Of a DNA stretch of 16,906 bases, positions 7,582-13,620 are shown one piece after another. Position 1 is the stretch's first letter. Each line of letters opens with the position of its first letter. Origin of the DNA: Oscillospiraceae bacterium (GTDB lineage Bacteria > Bacillota > Clostridia > Oscillospirales > Acutalibacteraceae); contig JAQXMV010000043.1 in assembly GCA_029013165.1 (NCBI GenBank), positions 1-16,906 of the forward strand. The letters are read 5' to 3'. A program made the translations under genes and the position numbers. The notes beneath the pieces are model-generated. The model worked only from the letters and a program-made list of their open reading frames with translations, was not told the origin of the DNA and searched no databases.

Positions 7582-7927
7582 TCTTTATCACCTCTGATAT
7601 TTTCTTTCGTCAAAAGAGCAATCATTCCGCCGTGACGGAAGGACAAGTGTTTTCTCGCGTGACTTGCCTCGCCTTTTTGACATAGCGCCTGACAACTTTT
7701 GATAGTTGAAAGAAGGGACACACACTTTGGATTTGCGCAGACCTTGCAGCGTAACCAACACTTTCTTTCATCAGTTTATTTTTTGTTGGTAATTCGGGTA
7801 TTTTCTTTGAGCTTGCGCCCAAGGTTACGCCCGGTCTCTGACCTCGCAGATGTATGTCATATCGTCGTCAATGCGCCGAAAGCCCGGCCTTTCGGCCTTG
7901 CTTTTTACTCATTTCATATCGGCAACA
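7582..7927 (-). promoter_or_regulatory. Long structured 5' leader (~345 nt) of the lysozyme-like gene
   Basis: From the expected transcription start near 7927 to the ATG the leader is ~345 nt and has no credible ORF. Structures, in plus coordinates: an 8-bp stem 7875-7882/7889-7896 that competes with a 4-bp GGCC stem with a GAAA loop (7886-7889/7894-7897); a long-range 8-bp pairing 7823-7830 with 7749-7756; a 7-bp pairing 7784-7790 with 7754-7760, sharing three bases with the previous one; a GCAA-loop hairpin near 7805-7822; and TTCCG/CGGAA (7625-7629/7636-7640) about 30 nt before the ribosome site. No riboswitch class that I know matches. No intrinsic terminator is seen, so control, if any, could be translational. 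It might instead simply be a long untranslated region. Confidence 0.55.
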
Positions 7928-7933
7928 TCGGGT

Positions 7934-7962
7934 ATTATATCTATTTATGACAAAATTGTCAA
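7934..7962 (-). promoter_or_regulatory. Consensus sigma-A promoter for the lysozyme-like gene
   Basis: On the minus strand, TTGACA (7962-7957) and TATAAT (7939-7934) are separated by exactly 17 bp, so both hexamers are perfect. An inverted repeat TGACAA-N2-TTGTCA (7948-7961) overlaps the -35 and could be an operator. A second copy of its core (ACAAAATTGTCA) lies at 8087-8098. Confidence 0.85.
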
Positions 7963-8137
7963 GTTTTATGCAGTTTTGAAAGCATTTTATAACTTTAGAG
8001 AAAAAAATAATTTGCCGAAAAAAGGCGGTTTTTAGTTGAAAGCTCATAAAAAGTCTCCGGGATCCCATGATTTTTAGTTAAATCTTACAAAATTGTCACT
8101 TTTGTTGGGTTTTCACGGTTTTTAAGGGGATATGCAC
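7963..8137. other. AT-rich gene-free region upstream of the lysozyme promoter
   Basis: This is an AT-rich tract between the proS terminator and the promoter at 7934-7962. It has short stems (CCG AAAAAA GGCGG-type near 8013-8027; GGGATCCC palindrome at 8059-8066) and the second ACAAAATTGTCA copy at 8087-8098. A weak minus-strand promoter-like pair (GTGACA, then TAAAAA after 17 bp) coincides with that copy. No gene is seen. Confidence 0.45.
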
Positions 8138-8184
8138 AAAAGAAAGCCTCTGCGCGTGCACTATTTTGTGCAAAACGCAGAGGC
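8138..8184 (-). terminator. Rho-independent terminator of proS
   Basis: Arms GCCTCTGCG (8146-8154) and CGCAGAGGC (8176-8184) form a perfect 9-bp stem, with an inner TGCAC/GTGCA stem in the loop. On the minus strand the stem is followed by TTTCTTTT (8145-8138). It lies 16 bp past the proS stop codon. Confidence 0.88.
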
Positions 8185-8200
8185 ATTTTTCTTTGTGAAA

Positions 8201-9643
8201 TTAATATGCTTTACCCCAGTAAACCAAACACTTGGCAGGCTTGCCACAGCAAGCACATTTTGTTGATATTTCCTCCTGTTTCAGGGGGATACAACGGGAT
8301 CCGACGCCTGTTTTTTCCTTGATTTCGTCCTCACAGGCCTCATCTCCGCACCACATAGCCTTGATGAATCCGTCGCCTTTTTCCTCCAGAACAGCCTTGA
8401 TTTCCTCCATAGAGGTGCAGGCATAAGTTCTTCTCTCGCGGTTCTCCAGAGCCGTCTGATAAAGGGCGTCTCTGACCTCGGTGAGTTTGGCCTGAACGGT
8501 CTCGGCAAGGGTATCCAGGGAGGCAACAGTCTTTTCTCTGTTGTGGCGTGTGACGATGACGCACTCGCCTTTCTCGATGTCTCTGGGACCGACTTCGATG
8601 CGGACAGGTACACCTTTCATCTCATATTCGGAATACTTCCAGCCGGCGCTGTTATTGCTGTCGTCCAGCTTGACGCGGATACCGGCCGCCTCAAGGCTTG
8701 CCTTGAGCTCAGCGGCTTTCTCGAGAACGCCGGGCTTATGCTGGGCAACGGGGATAATCACCGCCTGAATGGGAGCCACTGCCGGCGGCAGTACCAGACC
8801 GTTATTATCGCCGTGGGTCATGATAATGGCGCCGATAAGGCGTGTGGTCATGCCCCATGAGGTTTGGTGGGGATATTCGGGCTTATTTTCCTTGCTCTGA
8901 TACTGAATATTGAAAGCCTTGGCAAAGCCGTCGCCGAAATAGTGAGAGGTGCCGGCCTGAAGTGCCTTACCGTCGTGCATGAGAGCCTCAATGGCATAAG
9001 TGGAAACGGCACCGGCGAACTTATCGCTCTCGGTCTTTTTACCCTTGATCACGGGTATGGCAAGATACTGCTCACAGAAATCGGCATAAACACCGAGCAT
9101 CTTCTCGGTTTCCTCAATGGCTTCCTCGGCCGTGGCATGGATCGTGTGACCCTCCTGCCAGAGGAATTCTCTCGAGCGCAGGAAAGGACGGGTGGTCTTT
9201 TCCCAGCGGACAACGCTGACCCACTGATTATAGAGCTTGGGGAGATCTCTGTGGGAATGAATGATATTGGCATAATGCTCGCAGAAAAGGGTCTCGGAGG
9301 TGGGACGCACACAGAGCCTTTCCTCCAGCTTTTCGCTGCCACCGTGGGTTACCCAGGCAACCTCCGGCGCAAAGCCCTCGACATGATCCTTTTCTTTCTG
9401 CAGCAGTGATTCGGGGATGAACATGGGCATACACACATTTTCATGTCCGGTGTCCTTGAACATCTTGTCCAGAATCTTCTGTATATTTTCCCAGATGGCG
9501 TAGCCGTAAGGGCGAATGACCATACAGCCCTTTACACTGGTATATTCGATCAGTTCCGCTTTTTTCACGATATCCGTATACCACTTCGCAAAATCTTCTT
9601 CCATGGAGGTGATATCTTCAACCATTTTCTTGTCGTTAGCCAT
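8201..9643 (-). CDS. proS: Prolyl-tRNA synthetase, archaeal/eukaryote-type
   Basis: ProRS is a class II synthetase that charges tRNA-Pro. The 480-residue length, the absence of the inserted editing domain of the long bacterial type, and the C-terminal zinc domain ending in the characteristic VYWGKAY place it in the archaeal/eukaryote-like group found in many Firmicutes and Bacteroidetes. Visible motifs are RPTSET (113-118), motif 2 RWEKTTRPFLRSREF (146-160) followed by WQEGHT, the tRNA/proline pocket GTSHYFG (231-237), and motif 3 around MTTRLIGAIIMTHGD (265-279). The anticodon-binding domain starts near 290. Likely zinc ligands are Cys432, 437, 463 and 466. The ATG at 9643 follows a GAAAGGA site (9658-9652). 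It lies 89 bp downstream of ileS on the same strand and may be co-transcribed with it or use its own weak promoter in the gap. Confidence 0.95.
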   Translation of the reverse strand: MANDKKMVEDITSMEEDFAKWYTDIVKKAELIEYTSVKGCMVIRPYGYAIWENIQKILDKMFKDTGHENVCMPMFIPESLLQKEKDHVEGFAPEVAWVTHGGSEKLEERLCVRPTSETLFCEHYANIIHSHRDLPKLYNQWVSVVRWEKTTRPFLRSREFLWQEGHTIHATAEEAIEETEKMLGVYADFCEQYLAIPVIKGKKTESDKFAGAVSTYAIEALMHDGKALQAGTSHYFGDGFAKAFNIQYQSKENKPEYPHQTSWGMTTRLIGAIIMTHGDNNGLVLPPAVAPIQAVIIPVAQHKPGVLEKAAELKASLEAAGIRVKLDDSNNSAGWKYSEYEMKGVPVRIEVGPRDIEKGECVIVTRHNREKTVASLDTLAETVQAKLTEVRDALYQTALENRERRTYACTSMEEIKAVLEEKGDGFIKAMWCGDEACEDEIKEKTGVGSRCIPLKQEEISTKCACCGKPAKCLVYWGKAY

Positions 9644-9668
9644 AGATTTTTTCCTTTCTTTTGATTGC

Positions 9669-9727
9669 CTATATATAATAGTATAGGCGCTTTGCCGTCA
9701 GGGGCAAATCCATATATAATAGTATAG
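9669..9727 (-). repeat. Direct repeat pair flanking a small hairpin between ileS and proS
   Basis: The 16-mer ATATATAATAGTATAG occurs twice (9671-9686 and 9712-9727) with a period of 41 bp. Between the copies is a perfect hairpin TTTGCC-N6-GGCAAA (9691-9696 and 9703-9708). On the minus strand the proS-proximal copy supplies TATACT with an upstream TTGCCC at 16 bp, a weak promoter candidate for proS. On the plus strand it also contains TATAAT, so direction is ambiguous. No T-box element (AGGGTGG) is present. Confidence 0.7.
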
Positions 9728-9732
9728 TGCGG

Positions 9733-12700
9733 TTATGCTTTCTTGACGCTGAGGGTAATGCTGTTGTCTCCCACAGCCACGGTCTTTGTCAGGTCGGCCT
9801 CGATTTCACCGCCGATGAGCACTTCATCAGCCAGCAGCTCAGCGGCCATATAGGCCTTGTTTTCCTCGAGACAGGCAGCAACAAAGTCGCTGTCGGTGCT
9901 GATTGCCATAACGACCCTCTGCTCAACCTCATAGCCGGCTTCCTTACGGATCAGCTGGCACTGGCGGATCACATCACGCAGAGTACCTTCCTTGATCAGC
10001 TCATCGGTCAGCACAACATCCAGCGCAACCACGGTACCGTCCTGACACTCAGCGGAAACAATGCCCTGCTTGGTCTTGGAAAGAACCGTGAAAATAGAGG
10101 GATCATAGGCCTCGTCAAAGCCCTTGACGAGGACGGCCTCGCCGGCCTTGGCCTTGGCGGTGTAAGCAGCCATTTCCTCGGCGTCGGCAGCCTCAAGAGC
10201 CTGCTTCATCTTGTTGACATTCTGCTTGAGAACGGCACCGGCAACCTTGAAGTTCACGGTCAGATAGCTGTCCTCCAGGAGGCTGACATCGCTGATATAG
10301 TCAAGAGTCTTGATATTCAGCTCGTCGAGAATGTTTTTCTCAAAGGTCTTGACCATTGCGCTCTTTTCCTCTGCGCAGCAGACAAAGAGCTTGCTCAGGG
10401 GCTGACGAACCTTGATCTGATGCTCGTTACGCAGTCTCATGGCCACGGCGATGATCTCACGGGCAAAACGGGTCTGCTCAATGATACCGTCATCCTCGAA
10501 GCCCTCGATCTCCTCGGGCCAGTCGCTGATGTGAACGGAGATTTCACTGGAGGGCATGACGCGGCGGGTCAGATTCTGCCAGATGCTCTCGGTCATGAAG
10601 GGAATGATGGGAGCCATAACCTTGACGCAGGTGTTCAGGGCATTAAAGAGCACCCAATAAGCGATCATCTTGTCGCTTTCGTCACCGGTTTTCCAGAAAC
10701 GGCGACGGTTTGTTCTGATATACCAGTTAGAAATGTCGTCAACGAAGCTCTCGAACTCCTTGATGACATTGTAGGTCTTGTAATCATCCATCTGAGCCGT
10801 TGCTTTTCTGATGAAGTCGTTTGTTCTGATAACCAGCCACTTATCCGTGACGGTCATCAGGCTCTTATCGGGCGTATAGCCCTCGAAATTCGGCTTGTCG
10901 ATCTTGGCATAGGTCTCGAAGAAAGTGTAGATATTCCAGAAAGACAGGAGCTTTCTTCTTGCCTCGTCACCGAGATTGAAGCCGAAACGGACATCATTGG
11001 CAACGGGAGCACCGGCATAAAGATAACGGACTGTATCGGCGCCGATCTTTTCGGCGGCCTCATCGAAGCGGATCATAAAGCCTGTCTTGGAGAACTTCTG
11101 TCCGTTTTCCTGAATAACACTTGAGTGGCAGAGCACTCTTTGGTAGGGAGCCTTGTCCTCGAGTACAGTGCTCATGAAGAGCATGGAATAGAACCAGAGA
11201 CGAACCTGCTCACGCATTTCAACAATCCACTCAGCGGGATAGTTCTTTCTCCATTCTTCCTTATCGAGGAAGTAGCCTGTGGTTGAGAAGGGAACGATAC
11301 CGGCATCAAGCCAAACATCACCGACATCGGTGATTCTCTTAACGGCTTTGCCACACTTAGGACAGTTGATTTCAATTTCGTCAATCCAAGGTCTGTGAAG
11401 TTCGGGAAGAGCATCAACCTTAGCGGGATCAACAGCGAGACTCTTGAGCTCTTCGATTGAACCAACTACATGAACATGACCGCAATCTTCACATACATAG
11501 AAGGGCAGCGGCATACCGTAATAACGCTTACGAGAAATATTCCAGTTGCCCATGTTGTTGAGCCAGTCAACCATTCTCTTACCGTTGGATTCCGGCTCCC
11601 ACTTAACGCTCATAGCGTTTTTAATAAGGCGGGGTTTCAGCTCGTCTGTTACGATAAACCATGAGGGCACAAGACGATAGATGAGTTCTTCTTTACATCT
11701 CCAACAAACGGGGTAGCTGTGCTCGTGGGGTTTCACAAGGTAAAGCTTATTTCTGTTTTTGAGTTCTTCAAAAACTTCGTCAGCTATTGTTTTTGAGTCC
11801 TTGCCTGTGAAGAAGCCGAAGCCCTTAAGGAAAACACCGGCATCATCAACGGGCATAATTTCGGGGAGACCTACTCTCTTACCGAGTTCGTTATCTTCGG
11901 CACCGCAGCCGGGAGCAATGTGAACAACGCCGGTGCCTTCTTCTGCATCAACATCTTCCCATGCCACAATCTTATGTTCAAAGCCCTGCTGAGCTTCAAG
12001 CTCGGGAAAACAAGTCTCATATTTTCTGCCGACAAGCTCTTCACCTTTGAACATACGAAGAACTTCGAGCTTATCGTCGCCGAGATACTTGATGGCGTTC
12101 TTAGCGAGGATGAGAGTTTGGTCGTCGCTCTTAACCTTAACTTCAACATAGTCGATTTCGGGGTTAACGGCAAGGGCAACATTGGAAGAAAGCGTCCAAG
12201 GAGTGGTTGTCCAAACGATAATCTTGCTGTCAAGGCCCTCAACGGGGAGCTTGAAGAAAACGGAGTTGTGGGTAACTGTCTTATAGGAACCTGTCATTTC
12301 ATGCTCTGAAAGAGATGTACCGCAACGGGGACACCAAGGCATTGGCTTATATTCACGCTTAATCCAGCCATTGTTGTCGCAGGTTTTAAGGAAGTGCCAA
12401 ATAGAGGTAATGTTAAGGTCAGTGTTGGTGTAGTAGGAGTTGTCCCACTGCATCCATTGACCGAGTCTCTTTGACTGCTCGGTGATAACACCTGAATACT
12501 TCTTGACACGGTCAACACAGGCTCTTGTGAATTTGTCGATACCATAATCTTCGATATCTTTCTTACTCTTGAAGCCGAGGTCTTTTTCAACACCAACTTC
12601 AACCCAAAGACCTTGGCTGTCAAAACCGTTCTGGCAACGGCAGTCATAGCCTCTCATGGATTTATATCGGATAAAGGTATCCTTGAGGGTACGGCCCCAG

Positions 12701-12873
12701 GCATGATGGATACCCATTGGGTTATTTGCAGTGATCGGGCCGTCAATGAAGCGGAAACGCTCTTTGCCCTTATTCTTTTCCTGACGCTTTTCGTAACAGG
12801 AATTTTCTTCCCAGAACTCGAGAATATCATGTTCCATGGAAATAAAGCTGTTGCTTTTTTCGATTTCTGCCAT
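9733..12873 (-). CDS. ileS: Isoleucyl-tRNA synthetase with altered HIGH motif (GIHH)
   Basis: This class I synthetase of 1046 residues charges tRNA-Ile. The segment from DGP (44-46) to LKD (63-65) aligns without gaps to standard IleRS, but HIGH is replaced by GIHH (54-57). The next motif, normally GWDxHGLPxE, reads GFDSQGLWVE (83-92). The KMSKS loop is KFSKT (593-597). The CP1 editing domain is present, with WTTTPWTL (221-228) and GTGVVHIAPGCGAED (313-327). WNISRKRYYGMPLP (444-457) and the anticodon-binding region (WYIRTNRRRFW 717-727; KVRQPLSKL 821-829) support IleRS over ValRS or LeuRS. CxxC pairs occur at 181/184, 390/393, 461/464 and 504/507. Length, and lack of an obvious C-terminal zinc finger, fit the long (IleRS2-like) type. 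Ribosome site GGAGGA at 12886-12881. It is the only ileS in the window. Confidence 0.93.
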   Translation of the reverse strand: MAEIEKSNSFISMEHDILEFWEENSCYEKRQEKNKGKERFRFIDGPITANNPMGIHHAWGRTLKDTFIRYKSMRGYDCRCQNGFDSQGLWVEVGVEKDLGFKSKKDIEDYGIDKFTRACVDRVKKYSGVITEQSKRLGQWMQWDNSYYTNTDLNITSIWHFLKTCDNNGWIKREYKPMPWCPRCGTSLSEHEMTGSYKTVTHNSVFFKLPVEGLDSKIIVWTTTPWTLSSNVALAVNPEIDYVEVKVKSDDQTLILAKNAIKYLGDDKLEVLRMFKGEELVGRKYETCFPELEAQQGFEHKIVAWEDVDAEEGTGVVHIAPGCGAEDNELGKRVGLPEIMPVDDAGVFLKGFGFFTGKDSKTIADEVFEELKNRNKLYLVKPHEHSYPVCWRCKEELIYRLVPSWFIVTDELKPRLIKNAMSVKWEPESNGKRMVDWLNNMGNWNISRKRYYGMPLPFYVCEDCGHVHVVGSIEELKSLAVDPAKVDALPELHRPWIDEIEINCPKCGKAVKRITDVGDVWLDAGIVPFSTTGYFLDKEEWRKNYPAEWIVEMREQVRLWFYSMLFMSTVLEDKAPYQRVLCHSSVIQENGQKFSKTGFMIRFDEAAEKIGADTVRYLYAGAPVANDVRFGFNLGDEARRKLLSFWNIYTFFETYAKIDKPNFEGYTPDKSLMTVTDKWLVIRTNDFIRKATAQMDDYKTYNVIKEFESFVDDISNWYIRTNRRRFWKTGDESDKMIAYWVLFNALNTCVKVMAPIIPFMTESIWQNLTRRVMPSSEISVHISDWPEEIEGFEDDGIIEQTRFAREIIAVAMRLRNEHQIKVRQPLSKLFVCCAEEKSAMVKTFEKNILDELNIKTLDYISDVSLLEDSYLTVNFKVAGAVLKQNVNKMKQALEAADAEEMAAYTAKAKAGEAVLVKGFDEAYDPSIFTVLSKTKQGIVSAECQDGTVVALDVVLTDELIKEGTLRDVIRQCQLIRKEAGYEVEQRVVMAISTDSDFVAACLEENKAYMAAELLADEVLIGGEIEADLTKTVAVGDNSITLSVKKA

Positions 12874-12933
12874 TGGTTATTCCTCCGTAAATTTCAGTTG
12901 AAATCGGCAGGCATAGACACTGCCTCCATTTTA

Positions 12934-12973
12934 TATACTTAGATAGTATACATTATTATTATATTTATTGCAA
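12934..12973 (-). promoter_or_regulatory. ileS promoter with an inverted repeat over the -10
   Basis: On the minus strand, TTGCAA (12973-12968), a 17-bp spacer and TATACT (12950-12945) form a good sigma-A promoter, giving a leader of about 65 nt. An inverted repeat TATACT-N5-AGTATA (12934-12950) covers the -10. The short leader excludes a T-box, the usual control of clostridial synthetase genes. The leader itself has two small stems (GGCAG/CTGCC and ATTTC/GAAAT). Confidence 0.75.
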
Positions 12974-13056
12974 TAGTTTAAAGAGAGTTTTTCTTCTCAA
13001 AGTATTCACAGAGTTTGCGCCTTCCTGAACTTTCGGTGAACAAACTGTCACTTTCC
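12974..13056. other. Divergent spacer between the ileS and small-peptide promoters
   Basis: An 83-bp spacer between the two back-to-back promoters. No gene and no clear operator beyond the promoter elements were seen. Confidence 0.5.
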
Positions 13057-13084
13057 TTGACAGAAAGCAGGATTCGTGTATGAT
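13057..13084 (+). promoter_or_regulatory. Sigma-A promoter for the small secreted peptide
   Basis: A perfect TTGACA (13057-13062), a 16-bp spacer and TATGAT (13079-13084) predict a start near 13091, about 20 nt before the ORF and just upstream of its ribosome site. Confidence 0.8.
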
Positions 13085-13110
13085 TGTAAACTGAGAAAGG
13101 AGGTATGACC

Positions 13111-13248
13111 ATGAGGAGACTCTCCAGAGTAACAGCTATTATTCTTTCGGCTGTTTTGTTTGCGGGCGTCACATTCGCCGCCGCAGCGGAAAACGGAAAT
13201 TCACTGCAGCCCTCGGAACCCATAGGCATCTCAGAGCAGCTGTATTAA
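13111..13248 (+). CDS. Small secreted peptide (45 aa), unknown function
   Basis: This short ORF has everything expected of a real gene: a promoter at 13057-13084, AAAGGAGG at 13096-13103, an ATG 7 nt later and a terminator downstream. The product starts MRRLSRVTAIILSAVLFAGV and ends ENGNSLQPSEPIGISEQLY. The first ~26 residues are a classical signal peptide (basic MRRLSR, hydrophobic core, cleavage near AAAA/EN). That leaves a mature peptide of only ~19 residues: acidic, with no cysteine and a C-terminal Tyr. An in-frame ATG at 13105 is too close to the ribosome site to be preferred. I do not recognise the family; an exported signalling peptide or a by-product of secretion are both possible. 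It is divergent from ileS and upstream of, but terminated before, the ceramidase-like gene. Confidence 0.7.
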   Translation: MRRLSRVTAIILSAVLFAGVTFAAAAENGNSLQPSEPIGISEQLY

Positions 13249-13267
13249 CAGTGTAACATATAAAAGG

Positions 13268-13348
13268 GCAGACTATCGATTCATGTGACCGAACCCATCA
13301 CAACAAACAGGGAAAAAGCCATCGGTCATCATTCCTCGGGCAGTCTGC
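13268..13348 (+). other. Nested long-range stems in the 3' region of the small-peptide transcript
   Basis: Two nested perfect 7-bp pairings are present: GCAGACT (13268-13274) with AGTCTGC (13342-13348), and TGACCGA (13286-13292) with TCGGTCA (13322-13328). They lie between the peptide stop and its terminator, so the 3' untranslated part (~120 nt) could fold as a separate RNA domain. No known RNA family recognised. Confidence 0.45.
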
Positions 13349-13369
13349 GAAATCCATAAAAATAATTTC

Positions 13370-13401
13370 ACCGAACCTGAGGCAATCGGGTTCGGTTTTT
13401 G
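13370..13401 (+). terminator. Rho-independent terminator of the small-peptide transcript
   Basis: ACCGAACC (13370-13377) and GGTTCGGT (13389-13396) form an 8-bp stem with an 11-nt loop, followed by T residues through 13400. Confidence 0.85.
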
Positions 13402-13582
13402 TATTTTACGGCTATTTTTATCCTATCTCTCCTGTCTTACAAGCGCTTTTTACCGCTTTCTTTTCTCGTCATTCACTTTTTCTCCATTTAACTGTAAAAT
13501 TCCTTTAAAAATCGCTGCTTTATTTATTAAATTGAAAAATAAAATACGCCTTGTGTGTCATTATTATCTCAACACAAAGTTT
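13402..13582. other. AT-rich gene-free region upstream of the ceramidase-like gene
   Basis: An AT-rich tract presumably holds the promoter of the downstream pair, but no convincing -35/-10 pair was found. The best fragments are TTGAAA at 13532-13537 and TAAAAT at 13539-13544, not correctly spaced with each other. No coding sequence seen. Confidence 0.4.
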
Positions 13583-13602
13583 GTTTTCGCCAAGGCGAAA
13601 AC
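13583..13602 (+). promoter_or_regulatory. Hairpin immediately before the ceramidase-like ribosome site
   Basis: A perfect inverted repeat, GTTTTCGCC (13583-13591) and GGCGAAAAC (13594-13602), sits 5 nt before the AGGAGG (13608-13613). It has no T run, so it is not a terminator. It may stabilise the 5' end or affect ribosome access. Confidence 0.55.
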
Positions 13603-13620
13603 CTAACAGGAGGAAGAAGA

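Noticed and set aside
7622..7822. 66-codon minus-strand ORF inside the lysozyme leader
   Set aside because: TTG start with no ribosome site; it runs through paired regions of the leader and has no recognisable product.
9727..11124. 465-codon open frame antisense to ileS
   Set aside because: GTG start without ribosome site, lies wholly opposite a clearly real synthetase gene; the open frame follows from the sense codon pattern.
12874..12945. T-box leader for ileS
   Set aside because: The leader from the promoter is only ~65 nt and lacks the AGGGTGG sequence and long stem I.
13555..13620. Upstream start of the ceramidase-like gene at 13555
   Set aside because: It would place a hydrophilic stretch and the hairpin before the signal peptide; the ATG at 13621 has a perfect ribosome site.
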